Assembly: GCF_001884135.1 (NCBI RefSeq)
Contig: NZ_MAOC01000031.1
Location: forward strand, 1-64,000
Reading direction: 5' to 3'
DNA: 64,000 nt
Source: Bacillus nitratireducens
GTDB lineage: Bacteria > Bacillota > Bacilli > Bacillales > Bacillaceae_G
In this document: positions 17,944-29,158 of the stretch, in pieces
How the letters are laid out: the number at the start of each line of letters is the position of its first letter
Position numbering within the stretch: position 1 is the first letter of the stretch
Program-made: the position numbers and the translations under genes
Notes under the pieces: generated by a model
The model's input: the letters and a program-made list of their open reading frames with translations, nothing else
Database searches by the model: none
Told to the model about the DNA's origin: nothing

Positions 17944-18687
17944 ATGAAACAGAAATTTTATATACTATTGCTTATGTTCTCCTTGCTGACTATTGTACCA
18001 AATTGCGCACTAGCAGCCAAAGCATCTAACCTGACAATCGACGTTCAGACTGTAACGCAAAAAGGTAAGAAACCTTATATAGAATATCAAATTAATAGGC
18101 CTTCCTTTCACAACTTTTCTGACTCAAAATTTCAAAATAAGCTGAATTCCTATTACAAAAACTCTACTGCCAAATTTAAAAGTAAATTAGAAAAAGAAGC
18201 GAAGAAATATTATAAAGAAACAGAAGGATCTAGTACACCTTTCCATCCATACGTTGCAAATGTTGACTATAAAGTAGCTTTAAATAAACGACCTTTTCTA
18301 AGTCTATATGTGAATTACTATCAATATACAGGCGGAGCGCATGGGCTTTATACGTGGAAAGCACATACATTTGATTTAAACGAAAAAAAATTATTACACT
18401 TAGACGATTTATTTCAACAAGAAGACAAATATAAAGAAGTAATCCGTGCTGAGATTGTAAGACAAATTAAACAAAATGAAGGCATTTATTTTCCTGATGC
18501 AGTCGAAAAAGTAACGAGCACAAAAAGGTTTCATTATTTTTTAGAACCAGATAATCTTGTGATTTATTTCCCCTTATATGAGATTGCTCCTTATTCAAGC
18601 GGAATCCCGCAATTTCATATTCCATATACGTTGCTAAGAGACTACTTAAAGCCTTCTTATCAAAATATTTTGATTGACAACAAGTAA
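17944..18687 (+). CDS. Exported DUF3298/DUF4163 domain protein
   Basis: A 247-residue protein with a signal peptide cleaved near ALAAKA (about residue 25). An N-terminal DUF4163-like part (about 35-110) and a C-terminal DUF3298 part (about 125-235; YYQYTGGAHGLYTWKAHTFD, LDDLFQ) are seen, the arrangement found in RsiV-type and PdaC-type extracellular proteins. It lacks a deacetylase domain. Function unknown. AAGGAGG precedes the ATG. The bioY -35 element starts inside its last codons. Confidence 0.8.
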   Translation: MKQKFYILLLMFSLLTIVPNCALAAKASNLTIDVQTVTQKGKKPYIEYQINRPSFHNFSDSKFQNKLNSYYKNSTAKFKSKLEKEAKKYYKETEGSSTPFHPYVANVDYKVALNKRPFLSLYVNYYQYTGGAHGLYTWKAHTFDLNEKKLLHLDDLFQQEDKYKEVIRAEIVRQIKQNEGIYFPDAVEKVTSTKRFHYFLEPDNLVIYFPLYEIAPYSSGIPQFHIPYTLLRDYLKPSYQNILIDNK

Positions 18688-18703
18688 ATATTTTCGCTAC
18701 GAT
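18674..18703 (+). promoter_or_regulatory. bioY promoter
   Basis: TTGACA (18674-18679), 18-nt spacer, TACGAT (18698-18703). The -35 overlaps the 3' end of the preceding gene. The predicted start site near 18710 lies within the BirA-type operator. Confidence 0.65.
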
Positions 18704-18739
18704 AATGTTAACCTAAAAACAACAGGAGGTTAACATTAT
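18702..18739 (+). promoter_or_regulatory. BirA-type biotin operator
   Basis: 13-bp perfect arms (18702-18714 and 18727-18739) hold the core TTAACC-N14-GGTTAA, the spacing and half-sites of Bacillus BirA operators. The right arm covers the bioY ribosome site and start codon. Bound biotinyl-AMP-BirA would block transcription start when biotin is plentiful. Confidence 0.85.
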
Positions 18740-19331
18740 GAGAAGATTTCATGTTTTAGATTTAGCATTAGCTGCCATGTTCGTCGCTCTTATGGCTATT
18801 GGTGCAAATATTGTATCTTGGGCACCATTCCTGCAAGTGGCGGGCATCCCATTATCTATGCAACCATTTTTCGCAATTTTAGCAGGGCTTCTTCTTGGAA
18901 GTAGACTTGGCGCATTATCAATGACTGTTTACATGCTTGTTGGAGTAGCAGGTGCACCAATCTTCGCTAACTTCAAAGCTGGATTTGGAGCACTTTTAGA
19001 TCCTACTGGTGGTTTTATTATTGCATTTATTATCGTTGCTTACGTATCAGGAAAAATAGTAGAACAAAAAGAACGACCAACATTCAGCACCTTTGCACTT
19101 GCTTCGTTCACAGGAATTATTTTAACGTATATTATCGGTACTACTTACATGTACGGAGCGGTCAATATTTTCATGGGTGGTAATATGAGTTATAAAGCTG
19201 CATGGATGATTATGATGTGGTTCGCAGTAAAAGATATTGTATTTACAATTATCGGCGCTATTATCGCACCTCGCATATACTATGCTGTACGTCGCTCGGC
19301 TTATCAGCATTCTCATTCGACGATTTCATAA
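18738..19331 (+). CDS. bioY: Biotin transporter BioY
   Basis: The substrate-binding S component of an ECF-type biotin importer, 197 residues with six membrane helices. Family segments: IPLSMQPFFAILAGLLLGSRLGALSM and GVAGAPIFANFKAGFGALLDPTGGF (quoted in parts; the core is GVAGAPIF and DPTGG). No EcfA/EcfT genes are adjacent, so it must share a general energizing module or work alone. Regulation by BirA is strongly suggested by the operator covering its start. Confidence 0.93.
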   Translation: MRRFHVLDLALAAMFVALMAIGANIVSWAPFLQVAGIPLSMQPFFAILAGLLLGSRLGALSMTVYMLVGVAGAPIFANFKAGFGALLDPTGGFIIAFIIVAYVSGKIVEQKERPTFSTFALASFTGIILTYIIGTTYMYGAVNIFMGGNMSYKAAWMIMMWFAVKDIVFTIIGAIIAPRIYYAVRRSAYQHSHSTIS

Positions 19332-19332
19332 G

Positions 19333-19370
19333 AAAAAGGAGTTGTTCCAGTAGGAACAACTCCTTTTTCT
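19333..19370. terminator. Bidirectional terminator between bioY and galU
   Basis: AAAAAGGAGTTGTTCC and GGAACAACTCCTTTTT form a 16-bp perfect stem with a 4-nt loop. Confidence 0.9.
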
Positions 19371-19372
19371 TA

Positions 19373-20260
19373 TTAAGACTCTTGATTCGTTTGCTCTTCT
19401 AAAATTTTCTTCATCATTGTGACCATGTCATCGCGTAATTCTGGGTGTTGCAGAGCCATTTCAATTGTCGTTTGAACGAACCCTAACTTTTCACCTACGT
19501 CGTAACGTTTTCCTTCGAAGTCGTAAGCAAATACACGTTGAATTTCATTTAAGCTTTGAATTGCATCCGTTAACTGAATTTCGCCACCCGCTCCAACTTG
19601 TTGCTGTTCCAAGAACATAAAGATTTCAGGAGTTAAAATGTAACGTCCCATAATCGCTAAGTTTGAAGGCGCAGTACCTTGCGCTGGCTTCTCAACGAAA
19701 TTACGAACTTGATAACGACGACCCTCTTGCTCTAATGGATCGATAATTCCGTAGCGATGTGTTTCTGCTTCAGGAACAGTTTGCACACCAATAACAGAAG
19801 AAAGTGTTTTGTCATACTCGTCCATTAGTTGACGTAAACATGGTTTTTCAGCTTGAACGATATCATCGCCTAATAATACTGCAAACGGCTCATCACCAAT
19901 GAATTTACGTGCACACCAAACAGCATGTCCTAATCCTTTTGGTTCTTTTTGACGAATGTAATGGATATCTACCATTTTAGAAGAAGCTTGTACTTTTTCA
20001 AGTAACTCATACTTTTTCTTCTCTAATAAGTTTTGCTCTAGTTCAAATGCATTATCGAAATGATCTTCGATAGAGCGCTTTCCTTTACCAGTAACGATAA
20101 TAATATCTTCGATGCCTGATTTTACTGCTTCTTCTACGATGTATTGAATTGTTGGCTTATCTACAATTGGAAGCATTTCTTTTGGCATTGCTTTCGTTGC
20201 TGGTAAAAAGCGTGTTCCTAATCCCGCTGCCGGGATAATTGCTTTTCTCACTTTTTTCAT
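19373..20260 (-). CDS. galU: UTP--glucose-1-phosphate uridylyltransferase
   Basis: Makes UDP-glucose from UTP and glucose 1-phosphate for glucolipids, teichoic acid decoration and polysaccharide. A 295-residue nucleotidyltransferase with [19 protein letters not shown] (nucleotide loop and Lys), VLLGDDIV and RYGIIDP. pgcA, supplying glucose 1-phosphate, lies directly upstream on the same strand 150 bp away. Together with pgi they link fructose 6-phosphate to UDP-glucose. Confidence 0.96.
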   Translation of the reverse strand: MKKVRKAIIPAAGLGTRFLPATKAMPKEMLPIVDKPTIQYIVEEAVKSGIEDIIIVTGKGKRSIEDHFDNAFELEQNLLEKKKYELLEKVQASSKMVDIHYIRQKEPKGLGHAVWCARKFIGDEPFAVLLGDDIVQAEKPCLRQLMDEYDKTLSSVIGVQTVPEAETHRYGIIDPLEQEGRRYQVRNFVEKPAQGTAPSNLAIMGRYILTPEIFMFLEQQQVGAGGEIQLTDAIQSLNEIQRVFAYDFEGKRYDVGEKLGFVQTTIEMALQHPELRDDMVTMMKKILEEQTNQES

Positions 20261-20412
20261 GACAAATACCCTCGCTTTTCCTTTTAGTTCTCTTAGTAAG
20301 GTGCAAATTTATAACATTATCTCTTAATAATCCTCTACATCATACAAAACTATAAGAAAAGAGGAGGCCGTTCTCCGTTCTCCCCTTTTCCTATCAGTAG
20401 CACTCTATTCTA

Positions 20413-22137
20413 TTATAAACGATTCATAATATCTTCTTTAATAGTAAGTAACTTTTGTTCACTATTTTGTAAGGAATCATCTTGTACACCAAAGTAGAAT
20501 TTAATCTTCGGCTCTGTGCCAGATGGACGTAAGCAGAACCAAGAACCATCTTCTAATTGATATTTTAACACATTTGATTTCGGTAAGTGAATCTCTTCCT
20601 TATTTCCATCTTGTAACGTTGTAATGATGCTTTCCTTATAATCCTCAACTGCAACGACTGTTAAACCAGCCACTTCTTTCGGAGGATTCCCGCGGAATGT
20701 TGCCATCATCTTTTGAATCTGTTCAGCACCGTCTTTTCCTTTTAACGTTAACGATACAAGATCTTCACGGAAGAAACCGTACTTCTTAAATACTTCTAGC
20801 AGACCATCATATAACGTTTTACCTTGTGATTTATAGTACGCAGCTACTTCACATGCGAATAGAACAGATTGCACGGCATCTTTATCACGACAGAATGGAC
20901 GGATTAAATAACCGTAGCTTTCCTCATAACCGAATTGGAATTCATATTGTCCGCTTTCTTCATACTGTTTAATTTTTTCACCGATAAATTTAAATCCAGT
21001 TAACGTATCAACTGTATCTAAACCGTATGCTTTTGCGATTGTACGGCCAATTTCAGACGTTACGATTGTTTTTAAAACAACACCATTTTCTGGAAGTGTT
21101 CCATTTTCTTTCTTTTGTGATAATAAGTAATCAAGCATTAACGCACCTGTTTGGTTACCAGTTAACACTTGGAACTCACCATCGTGATTGCGAACTGCTA
21201 CACCTAGACGGTCTGCATCAGGATCTGTTGCGATTAACACGTCTGCGCCTACTTTTTCACCGTCGCGAATTGCATACTCAAACGCTGCATGCTCTTCTGG
21301 ATTTGGTGATTTTACTGTAGAGAAGTTTGGATCTGGTAACTCTTGCTCTTTTACAACTGTTACATCTGTAAATCCAACTTCTTCTAAACCACGGCGTACC
21401 GAAATATTTGATGTTCCATGTAATGGCGTAAAGACGATTTTTAAGTCTTTACCAACCTTTTGTACCATTTCTTTATTAATAATGACATTGTTCAATTCTG
21501 CAGCATATGCATCGTCTACTTCTTGTCCAATAATATGTAATAAACCGTCAGCTTTTAATTGCTCCACATCAGCAACTTCAACTGTTAATTCATCTTCTAC
21601 TGCATTTACGTAACTAATTAACTCATCAGCTTCTTTTGGAGGCAATTGTCCACCATCGTCACCATATACTTTATAACCATTATATTCAGGCGGATTATGG
21701 CTTGCCGTAAGAACGATTCCACTTACTGTATGTAAATGACGAACTGCGAAAGAAAGCACTGGCGTTGGACGTAAGCTTTCAAACACATATGTTGTGATAC
21801 CGTGTGCACCTAGTGTAGCGGCTACTTCCATTGCAAATTCAGGTGATTTATGACGAGAATCATACGCTACAACAACACCACGTTTCTTCGCTTCTTCACC
21901 TAATTTTTCAATAAACCTAGCTAATCCTTGTGTCGCTTTACGAACTGTATATACATTTAATCGGTTCGTACCAGCACCAAGTTCACCACGCATACCACCT
22001 GTACCGAACTCTAGATTTTTATAAAAGCTATCCTCAATTTTCTTCTCATCTTGCTTCATGTTTTCTAGCTGTTCTTTTAATTCTGCATCTAATTCTGCAT
22101 ATGAAAGCCAGCGACTAAATTCTTGTTTCCAATCCAT
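20413..22137 (-). CDS. pgcA: Alpha-phosphoglucomutase
   Basis: Interconverts glucose 6-phosphate and glucose 1-phosphate. A 574-residue protein with the four alpha-D-phosphohexomutase domains: phosphoserine loop [12 protein letters not shown], metal loop DPDADRLGV, sugar loop GYEESYGYL and phosphate-binding [12 protein letters not shown]. The start is ATG 22137, preceded by GGGAGGAGATAG; the ORF extends 18 nt upstream without a ribosome site. Confidence 0.95.
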   Translation of the reverse strand: MDWKQEFSRWLSYAELDAELKEQLENMKQDEKKIEDSFYKNLEFGTGGMRGELGAGTNRLNVYTVRKATQGLARFIEKLGEEAKKRGVVVAYDSRHKSPEFAMEVAATLGAHGITTYVFESLRPTPVLSFAVRHLHTVSGIVLTASHNPPEYNGYKVYGDDGGQLPPKEADELISYVNAVEDELTVEVADVEQLKADGLLHIIGQEVDDAYAAELNNVIINKEMVQKVGKDLKIVFTPLHGTSNISVRRGLEEVGFTDVTVVKEQELPDPNFSTVKSPNPEEHAAFEYAIRDGEKVGADVLIATDPDADRLGVAVRNHDGEFQVLTGNQTGALMLDYLLSQKKENGTLPENGVVLKTIVTSEIGRTIAKAYGLDTVDTLTGFKFIGEKIKQYEESGQYEFQFGYEESYGYLIRPFCRDKDAVQSVLFACEVAAYYKSQGKTLYDGLLEVFKKYGFFREDLVSLTLKGKDGAEQIQKMMATFRGNPPKEVAGLTVVAVEDYKESIITTLQDGNKEEIHLPKSNVLKYQLEDGSWFCLRPSGTEPKIKFYFGVQDDSLQNSEQKLLTIKEDIMNRL

Positions 22138-22280
22138 GCTTCTATCTCCTCCCACTTGTCATACCTTTATTATATGAAAAAAACAACCTGTATCTCAATA
22201 TTTTATAAAATCTAGCAGGATTTTACTAGGAATATTTGTATACACTATGATTAAATACTCCACCAAAGGGAATGAGGATT

Positions 22281-22886
22281 ATGCAAGAATGGGGCTTGTC
22301 AGAAGAACTCAAAATACAAACAAAACAAATGATTGAAATTGCTGAAAAAGAATTATCAATTATGAGACAGGCAATTGATAAAGAAGATGAATGTATTTTA
22401 TGCAAAATGGAAGATATTCATCACATGTTAGCAAATGTACAAACATTGGCAGCTACATACTATATTCAGGCTTATTTATCACCTTATACGGAAAGCTCAC
22501 AGTTTATCACAAGAGCTGTCCAACATTTAAGCGCCCGAAAGCACGGTGCTCTAATCGTTGTAGAGCGAAACGAGACACTTGAATCTTTCATTCAAACTGG
22601 AACAACATTAAATGCTCATTTAACCGCACCGTTACTTGAATCAATTTTTTACCCAGGTAACCCTCTCCATGATGGAGCCATTCTTGTGAAAAATAATCAT
22701 ATTGTCTCAGCTGCTAATATTCTTCCGTTAACGAAAAGTACAGATATTGATCCTGAGCTAGGAACACGTCACAGGGCAGCAATTGGCTTATCAGAAAAAA
22801 GTGACGCACTTATATTAGTTGTCTCTGAAGAAACAGGTCGCACTTCATTTGCTTTAAATGGTACGTTATATACGATTTCTTTATAG
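22281..22886 (+). CDS. cdaS: Sporulation diadenylate cyclase CdaS
   Basis: Makes cyclic di-AMP from two ATP. A 201-residue protein: an N-terminal pair of helices (about 1-60), autoinhibitory in B. subtilis CdaS, then a DAC domain with the catalytic DGA (NPLHDGAILV) and RHR (GTRHRAAIGLSE) motifs. It lacks membrane helices, unlike CdaA. In B. subtilis CdaS is made in the forespore and needed for efficient germination. ATG 22281 is chosen; the upstream in-frame ATG abuts the ribosome site. Confidence 0.92.
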   Translation: MQEWGLSEELKIQTKQMIEIAEKELSIMRQAIDKEDECILCKMEDIHHMLANVQTLAATYYIQAYLSPYTESSQFITRAVQHLSARKHGALIVVERNETLESFIQTGTTLNAHLTAPLLESIFYPGNPLHDGAILVKNNHIVSAANILPLTKSTDIDPELGTRHRAAIGLSEKSDALILVVSEETGRTSFALNGTLYTISL

Positions 22887-22987
22887 GGCGAATCCTTCAC
22901 TATGTAACACTTTTTTGAACAGTACAATAATAAATGAATGAGATCGATTTACCGAAAAAATTGACAATAATCGTACCATGTTAATAA

Positions 22988-23028
22988 TAAAAGGCTGTCT
23001 CAAAAAAATTTGAGACAGCCTTTTTTCA
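22988..23028. terminator. Bidirectional terminator between cdaS and pepA
   Basis: AAAGGCTGTCTCAAA and TTTGAGACAGCCTTT form a 15-bp stem with T-rich tails on both strands. Confidence 0.88.
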
Positions 23029-23032
23029 AAAA

Positions 23033-24523
23033 TTATTCTTCTCCGAAACGTTCAACAAGTGTTGCAAGTGTACGAACCATTGCACCTGTTGCTCCAGATG
23101 GCCCTAAATCATGCGCTCCTGTTGTTTCAGATGTTCCAGCGATATCTAAGTGTACCCATGGTGTGTCTTCAGCGAATTCACCTAGGAATGTCCCAGCCAT
23201 AACCGCATGTCCTTCACGACCTGGTGAGTTATTTAAATCAGCAAATTTACTGTTTTTGACACGTTCTTTATCGCGCTCGAAAATCGGTAATTGCCAAATT
23301 GGCTCATCCGTTTCCATTGATGCTTCTAATACTTGTTCAAACAACTCTTCATTATTTGTCATCGCGCCTGTTGTATGATTTCCAAGTGCAACAATTACAC
23401 CACCTGTTAATGTTGCAACATCAACTAAGTAATTTGCACCAAGCTTCTTCGCATACGTAATACCGTCAGCTAACGCTAGACGACCTTCTGCATCTGTATT
23501 TAATACTTCGATTGTTTTTCCGCTCATAGATGTAATCACATCATCTGGCTTGAATGCAGTACCACTTACAACGTTATCCGTTGATGGAATTACAGCGATA
23601 ACATTTTGCTCTGGGCGAAGTTCACCGATAATTTCCATCGCACCAAGAACAGCTGCTGCACCGCCCATATCACCTTTCATACCAACCATGCCTTCACGTG
23701 GTTTTAAAGAGTAGCCGCCTGTATCGTATGTAATCCCTTTTCCAACGAATCCAATTACATCTGTCCACTCTTCTTTTCCTTTATAAATAAGAGCGATCAT
23801 TTTCGGTGGCTCTGTACTACCTTGGTTTACTGCAAGTAACGCACCCATACCAAGATCTTCCATCCCTTCTTTCTCAAGAACTTTATAATCCATATCATAC
23901 TTTTCCGCTAATTCAACCGCATACTCAGCAAGCTTTGTTGCTGTTAATACGTTTGGCGGCATATTTACAAGTGTACGAGCTGAATTCGTTGCACGTCCAT
24001 GTACGTATCCTACTGTTAATGCAGCTTCAACTTCTTGTGCATCTTCCGCTGTAATAGCCGTAAACTTCTCTAACTCTACACGATCCTTTTTATCTGTTTT
24101 ATACGTTTGTAATTCATATGTACCAAGACCTTGTACTTCCGCCGCAATATGAGCTACATCAATCGCATCTAATTTATCTGTCACGAAAGAATCAAGTAAG
24201 ATAGCTGCATCTTGTACTTTTGCTGCTTGTAACGCTTTGAACGCCTTACCAAGAGCCGCACGTAACGTTTCCGTTGTATATGATTCTTTCTTACCTAAGC
24301 CAACGAAATAATAACGTTTCACATTTGTTTTTCCTAAACTATGTACTTTTGAAATGGCTTTTTTCTTAGTTGAAAGTTCTTTTTCTTCTAATAAAAATTG
24401 TAATTGTCCTTCAAACGCTTTGTCCAGTTCTTGTACAAAACTACTCGTTTTCTCTTCTTCAAATAAGGCAACAATTACCGCTTCATGGCTTGCTAATTCT
24501 TTTTGTACTTGAAACATGTTCAA
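23033..24523 (-). CDS. pepA: Leucyl aminopeptidase (M17)
   Basis: A di-metal cytosolic aminopeptidase of 496 residues. The C-terminal catalytic domain contains [26 protein letters not shown] and the family signature [10 protein letters not shown]. The N-terminal macro-like domain fills about residues 1-160. It removes N-terminal residues from peptides. It is monocistronic, with GGGGG ahead of the ATG. Confidence 0.95.
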   Translation of the reverse strand: MNMFQVQKELASHEAVIVALFEEEKTSSFVQELDKAFEGQLQFLLEEKELSTKKKAISKVHSLGKTNVKRYYFVGLGKKESYTTETLRAALGKAFKALQAAKVQDAAILLDSFVTDKLDAIDVAHIAAEVQGLGTYELQTYKTDKKDRVELEKFTAITAEDAQEVEAALTVGYVHGRATNSARTLVNMPPNVLTATKLAEYAVELAEKYDMDYKVLEKEGMEDLGMGALLAVNQGSTEPPKMIALIYKGKEEWTDVIGFVGKGITYDTGGYSLKPREGMVGMKGDMGGAAAVLGAMEIIGELRPEQNVIAVIPSTDNVVSGTAFKPDDVITSMSGKTIEVLNTDAEGRLALADGITYAKKLGANYLVDVATLTGGVIVALGNHTTGAMTNNEELFEQVLEASMETDEPIWQLPIFERDKERVKNSKFADLNNSPGREGHAVMAGTFLGEFAEDTPWVHLDIAGTSETTGAHDLGPSGATGAMVRTLATLVERFGEE

Positions 24524-24613
24524 ACCCCCTAAATTTCTTTACTCTACGCCTATTATAACTTTATTTTCGATAAAATGCGACAATTCTAACTTCTAATACA
24601 ATGAAATAAGACA

Positions 24614-24646
24614 AGAAAAAAGTCTAGCGTTATTACCACTAGACTA
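24614..24646 (-). terminator. Terminator of yuiC
   Basis: AGTCTAG and CTAGACT pair around 11 nt. The minus strand continues with TTTTTTC. Confidence 0.75.
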
Positions 24647-25270
24647 TCTTTGTTTTAAATATTGACCTCGAAACACTTGCATCGTTTCGTCTTCATTTAA
24701 CATCGTTAACTCTTCTTCTGTAAACTTACCATTTCCTATTTTCACTACGTATACATTTACCTTTTTCTTACCCCATTGGCTATAAACATCTTTCACCGTA
24801 TCATAATATAGATCAAGACGGTTTCCTTTTATAGCGCCACCCTTATCAGCAACAACACCGTATCCGTAATCTGGCACGAATAGAATCGTTCCGATCGGGA
24901 ATACGCGTAAATCCGCAGCGATTGTGGAATATAAATCCCGTTTCGCTTTAACACCTGAATATGTAATACCATACTCCGGATGTCCCGGGCTCTTACCAGT
25001 TGACTCTATTCCTGATGTATAACCAGTTGCAGTCATTTCTATAACACGATATTTAGACCAGTCATTTGCCTGTTCTAAAGCATTTATCACTTCTTTACTC
25101 GGAGCAACTTTTTTCCCAATTTCTGCTGCATGTACTTCTTTTGCACTTGTTTCTTCATATGGTTTTATAATCTCTAATAAAGAAACTCCTGTGAAAGCCT
25201 TCCATGTTACGCATAATGCGAATGCAAGTAAACAAGTCATCATAATGCGAATACAATATCGTTTTAACAT
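24644..25270 (-). CDS. yuiC: 3D domain protein, Rpf-like muralytic enzyme (YuiC)
   Basis: An N-terminal membrane anchor or signal ([20 protein letters not shown]) is followed by a linker and a C-terminal 3D domain (about 90-195) whose three aspartates lie in [20 protein letters not shown]. subtilis YuiC-type proteins cleave peptidoglycan strands. The start is uncertain: ATG 25270 has AAGGAG 14 nt upstream, and an in-frame ATG at 25303 adds 11 residues. Confidence 0.8.
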   Translation of the reverse strand: MLKRYCIRIMMTCLLAFALCVTWKAFTGVSLLEIIKPYEETSAKEVHAAEIGKKVAPSKEVINALEQANDWSKYRVIEMTATGYTSGIESTGKSPGHPEYGITYSGVKAKRDLYSTIAADLRVFPIGTILFVPDYGYGVVADKGGAIKGNRLDLYYDTVKDVYSQWGKKKVNVYVVKIGNGKFTEEELTMLNEDETMQVFRGQYLKQR

Positions 25271-25326
25271 TTTTATATTCCACACTCCTTCATCGTTAAT
25301 CATTCCCTATACGATGAAGGAATATG

Positions 25327-25358
25327 CAAAAAAATAATCTCCAAATTGATTGGAGATT
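25327..25358 (-). terminator. Terminator of the Nudix-yuiB operon
   Basis: AATCTCCAA and TTGGAGATT pair around 4 nt on the minus strand, followed by A then T7. Confidence 0.8.
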
Positions 25359-25674
25359 AAAACATTTGATATCCACTTTTCCGAAGTTTCTTAATTACGA
25401 TTCCCGCTAAAGCAGCACCTACTAATCCAGTAGATAGAATAAACATATCTGCTTGTCCTAAATGCGATACACTTGTCCCAAATGAAGAAAATGTTTCTTT
25501 TGGCTTTGAAAAATAATCCCACACACTCGCTTTATTAATAATAAGCATACAAACAATTGGATACACAATAACCATTACCCACGTAGCCCGCAAAATCATG
25601 TTGAGTAAAAATCCAATTCCAAAAAACAAAATAAAGAATAACATCATTGAAATAAGTAGTACCGGTATACTCAC
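25357..25674 (-). CDS. yuiB: YuiB-like membrane protein
   Basis: A 105-residue protein with three membrane helices (about 3-26, 29-47, 75-95) matching the YuiB family. It overlaps the upstream Nudix gene by 4 bp, so the two are translated from one message. Function unknown. Confidence 0.75.
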   Translation of the reverse strand: MSIPVLLISMMLFFILFFGIGFLLNMILRATWVMVIVYPIVCMLIINKASVWDYFSKPKETFSSFGTSVSHLGQADMFILSTGLVGAALAGIVIKKLRKSGYQMF

Positions 25675-26177
25675 TTCTTCTCCCTCTCCTTCGCATGCGC
25701 CGTAAATACGTGATAGGCTGTATAACCAAATTGCTCTCCTGGATTTAATGTTTTGTCCATTTCAAGATGCAATTCTGATCTTCCTTCTAGCAAATATTTA
25801 ATAAGTACAGACGTATTCGGATCGTCCGCAATCTTATCTGGATGTAAGAACGCCACTTCAGACAATTCCTTCTCCTGTACAATAATGTTTTCTCCTTCAG
25901 GCTCCAAAAGGAAAATAATCATATTATCACTAATCTCATTACGAATAACGCCCGATCGAATACCAATAATCCCCTTCACCTGAGCGACAATACCTGTCTC
26001 TTCTAACACTTCACGTTTCACAGCTTCATCAACTGTCTCACCTTCATTTACAAAACCAGCCGGTAAAGACCATTTCCCCTTTAATCCACTGTATTTCTTC
26101 TTAACAAATAGCCACCTGCCATCTTTTGTTGCTACTAAACCACTAACAGCTAACCACACTTTCCCTCGTTTCTCCAT
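25671..26177 (-). CDS. Nudix hydrolase
   Basis: A 168-residue Nudix protein. The box reads GFVNEGETVDEAVKREVLEE plus TGI, with all conserved Glu and Arg residues. Family members hydrolyse nucleoside diphosphates linked to another group; the substrate is not evident. It is the first gene of a two-gene operon with yuiB (ATGA overlap). Ribosome site GGAGGAGG. Confidence 0.88.
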   Translation of the reverse strand: MEKRGKVWLAVSGLVATKDGRWLFVKKKYSGLKGKWSLPAGFVNEGETVDEAVKREVLEETGIVAQVKGIIGIRSGVIRNEISDNMIIFLLEPEGENIIVQEKELSEVAFLHPDKIADDPNTSVLIKYLLEGRSELHLEMDKTLNPGEQFGYTAYHVFTAHAKEREKK

Positions 26178-26251
26178 GATGTAATAACCTCCTCCACTAG
26201 AACGGACAGAATATTCTTTCTTTTTTATATATTATACTATATTTTTAATAT

Positions 26252-26293
26252 GAAAAAAGCAGAAACAGCTCTTAGCCGTTTCTGCTTTTTCTA
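26252..26293 (-). terminator. Terminator of yumB
   Basis: AGCAGAAACGGC and GCTGTTTCTGCT pair with one mismatch. The minus strand ends in T6. Confidence 0.85.
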
Positions 26294-26300
26294 TTATATA

Positions 26301-27509
26301 TTAAAAGAACTTTAATTTACCTTTTTTAAGAACTAATAAAGGTCCACCTAATAAGAATAGGTAACGGTTATCGATTACTTTCTTCATGAAGGAAGCTTTC
26401 CAACCTGTTAACTTTTTACCCATAACAACGCCCATTGCATCGTCATGACCTAATGAACATACAGATCCTTTATTGTCGAATGCGAATTTTTTCATTTCGC
26501 CTTTGCCACGTACTAATACAGTTAAGTTGTGTGCAATGTTGTAACCTTGTTGAATTGCAATTTGTGCTGTTGGTGGATATGGACGGTTAATTTCTTCGTT
26601 AATGATTAACGCAGCGTCACCAACCATGAATACTTCTTCGTATCCTGGAGCGTGCATGTACTCATCAACTTTTACACGTCCGCGCATTGCTTCAAAGCCA
26701 GACTCTTCCACAATACCGTTACCACGAACACCTGCAGCCCAAACTACTGTTTCAGACTTAAGTAATTCAGTATCTTCACCGTTTGCTACGATAATACCTT
26801 CTTCAGTTGCTTCTTTAATTGCTGTACCAATGCGGAATTCTACGCCTTTTTTCTCAAGTTGTTTCACAGCGTATTCTACTAATGCTGGATCGAAACCAGG
26901 AAGTGCTGTTGGAGCAGCTTCTACACAGATAATACGAGCTTTTTCACGTGGTACATTGTACTCTTTGCAAAGTTCTGGAACACGGTTTGCAAGCTCACCT
27001 ACGTACTCGATACCAGTAAATCCAGCACCACCAACAACGATTGTAACTAACTCATCGCGTTGTTCAGTTGCATATTTAGCGAAACTAGCTTCCATATGCT
27101 CACGAATTTGACGAGTTGCATTAATGTTAGCAATTGAGAATGCATGCTCTTTTAATCCTGTAATTCCGAATGTTTCTGATTCGAAACCAAGACCGATTAC
27201 TAAGTAATCATACTCTAATTCGCCGTCTTTTAAGATAATGCGTTTTTCAGCAGCTTTAATTTCTACTACTGTATCTTGTACAAAGTTCACTTTATTTGTA
27301 TCGATAACGTCTTGAATATCTAGACAGATTTTTTCATCTTGTAATGTACCAGCTGCGCTCTCGTGTAACCAAGTCGCTTGGTAGTGATAGCTGTTGTTGT
27401 TTACTAACGTAATTTCAGCTTCATTTACAGATAATGCTTTTTGCAGACGAACAGTCGTAATCATCCCGCCATAACCTGCACCTAAAACTACGATTTTTGG
27501 AGTCTTCAC
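26301..27509 (-). CDS. yumB: Type II NADH dehydrogenase-like oxidoreductase (YumB)
   Basis: A 402-residue FAD enzyme of the NDH-2 family that would pass electrons from NADH to menaquinone at the membrane face. FAD motif [10 protein letters not shown] at the N terminus, NAD motif [15 protein letters not shown] (about 165), and FMVGDAALI for FAD. GTG 27509 gives the usual start; TTG one codon earlier has slightly better spacing from AAAAGGG. The open frame runs 30 codons further up without a ribosome site. Confidence 0.87.
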   Translation of the reverse strand: MKTPKIVVLGAGYGGMITTVRLQKALSVNEAEITLVNNNSYHYQATWLHESAAGTLQDEKICLDIQDVIDTNKVNFVQDTVVEIKAAEKRIILKDGELEYDYLVIGLGFESETFGITGLKEHAFSIANINATRQIREHMEASFAKYATEQRDELVTIVVGGAGFTGIEYVGELANRVPELCKEYNVPREKARIICVEAAPTALPGFDPALVEYAVKQLEKKGVEFRIGTAIKEATEEGIIVANGEDTELLKSETVVWAAGVRGNGIVEESGFEAMRGRVKVDEYMHAPGYEEVFMVGDAALIINEEINRPYPPTAQIAIQQGYNIAHNLTVLVRGKGEMKKFAFDNKGSVCSLGHDDAMGVVMGKKLTGWKASFMKKVIDNRYLFLLGGPLLVLKKGKLKFF

Positions 27510-27964
27510 CAAATCACAACCCTTTTCTTTATATAATAGTAATAAAAAATAGTACCAAGTACTAAAAACTCTATTTGTCAAGAATGTGGAATTTATCACA
27601 TTCTATATCGTAACAAAACGCAGTCAAAAAATCGTACGAAATTTGTCATAGAAATTTAACATAATACTTCCCTATATTAGTCGGTTTTATTCCAGAATTC
27701 AAGCACCTAGCGAATTATCAATATTTTAAAATAACATAGCGTTTTCAAGGGTTTTTTAGCCTTTTTTTCATGTATTTTCCTTTCCTTATATTTTATACAA
27801 TTAAAAAACATCCATGCGAAAACTTACACACAATTCAGTCGTTTTCAGAAGTATTATGAACTCAAATATGCTATCATTTATTTGAAAGTGTCATCATTTG
27901 CAGGATTTTCGTGTACATATGAACAATATATGAAATCAATATTAAAATTCCATCTATAGGGGGA
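27510..27964. promoter_or_regulatory. Divergent control region between yumB and yumC
   Basis: A 455-bp AT-rich gap. On the minus strand a -35 TTGACA (27576-27581) lies upstream of yumB. Between it and the start is an inverted repeat TAGTAC-N3-GTACTA (27550-27564) that would sit over the -10/start site. No clear plus-strand promoter for yumC was found. No small ORF with a ribosome site was seen. Confidence 0.45.
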
Positions 27965-27970
27965 ATGAAA

Positions 27971-28960
27971 GTGGCAGAAAATCAAAAAGTTTACGACATA
28001 ACAATTATTGGTGGTGGCCCAACAGGACTGTTCACAGCATTTTATGGCGGTATGAGACAAGCAAGTGTAAAAATCATTGAAAGCTTACCTCAACTTGGAG
28101 GACAATTATCCGCACTCTACCCTGAAAAATACATTTATGATGTAGCTGGATTTCCAAAAGTGCGCGCACAAGAATTAGTTGATAACTTAAAAGAGCAAAT
28201 GAAGAAATTTGATCCAACCGTTTGTTTAGAAGAAGCTGTTGATACGCTTGAGAAACAAGCTGACGGTATATTTAAACTTGTTACGAATAAGCAAACTCAC
28301 TATTCTAAATCAGTTATTATTACCGCTGGCAATGGTGCTTTCCAACCACGCCGCTTAGAATTAGAAGGTACAGCAAAATATGAAAAGAAAAACTTACATT
28401 ATTTCGTTGATGATATGAATAAATTTGCTGGTAAGCGCGTCGTAGTATTTGGCGGCGGCGACTCAGCGGTTGATTGGACAATGATGTTAGAGCCGATCGC
28501 TGACAAAGTTACAATCGTTCATCGACGTGATAAATTCCGTGCGCATGAACATAGCGTAGAAAGCTTAATGAATTCTCGTGCAGAAGTAAGCACACCGTAT
28601 GTTCCAGTAGAACTCATTGGTGATGACAAGATTGAACAAGTCGTTCTTCAGCACGTAAAAACGGAAGAAAAACTTATCATCGATGTTGATGACGTAATCG
28701 TAAACTACGGCTTCGTTTCTTCTCTTGGTCCAATTAAAAACTGGGGCTTAGACATTCAAAAGAACAGCATCCTCGTGAATTCAAAAATGGAAACAAATAT
28801 TCCTGGCATTTATGCTGCCGGTGACATTTGTACATATGAAGGAAAAGTAAAACTCATTGCTTGCGGCTTTGGTGAAGCACCGACAGCAGTAAATAATGCA
28901 AAAGCTTACTTCGATCCAAACGCAAAACTCCAACCAATGCATAGCTCAAGTATGTTTTAA
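27971..28960 (+). CDS. yumC: Ferredoxin/flavodoxin--NADP+ reductase, thioredoxin reductase-like (YumC)
   Basis: Reduces ferredoxin or flavodoxin with NADPH. About 330 residues, with the FAD motif [17 protein letters not shown] motif [13 protein letters not shown] and [14 protein letters not shown]. It lacks the redox-active CxxC of thioredoxin reductases, which defines the YumC group. GTG 27971 has GGGGG at good spacing; ATG 27965 two codons earlier is an alternative. It ends at a strong terminator. Confidence 0.92.
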   Translation: MAENQKVYDITIIGGGPTGLFTAFYGGMRQASVKIIESLPQLGGQLSALYPEKYIYDVAGFPKVRAQELVDNLKEQMKKFDPTVCLEEAVDTLEKQADGIFKLVTNKQTHYSKSVIITAGNGAFQPRRLELEGTAKYEKKNLHYFVDDMNKFAGKRVVVFGGGDSAVDWTMMLEPIADKVTIVHRRDKFRAHEHSVESLMNSRAEVSTPYVPVELIGDDKIEQVVLQHVKTEEKLIIDVDDVIVNYGFVSSLGPIKNWGLDIQKNSILVNSKMETNIPGIYAAGDICTYEGKVKLIACGFGEAPTAVNNAKAYFDPNAKLQPMHSSSMF

Positions 28961-28964
28961 TATA

Positions 28965-29012
28965 GAAATGAAAAGAACTCCTTTTACATGAAAGGAGTTC
29001 TTTTCATTTCGA
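28965..29012 (+). terminator. Terminator of yumC
   Basis: A 20-bp perfect stem (28965-28984 with 28991-29010) around TACATG, containing GAACTCC/GGAGTTC. Unusually long for a terminator. Confidence 0.85.
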
Positions 29013-29158
29013 GATTCCTAATCGAAATTCCTCCTTTTCATACTCTCCTTTTCCTAAATAAAATACATTTCAACTTACTAAAAAACACTGCTCCCTTCCA
29101 AAATATGTTACAATAAAAACAGAACGTATGTTTTATCTAATAAAGGGAGGTTTTATTA

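Noticed and set aside
22961-23028. Promoter just before the cdaS/pepA terminator
   Set aside because: TTGACA with a loosely fitting ATAATA would start RNA within the hairpin; AT-rich context makes chance likely.
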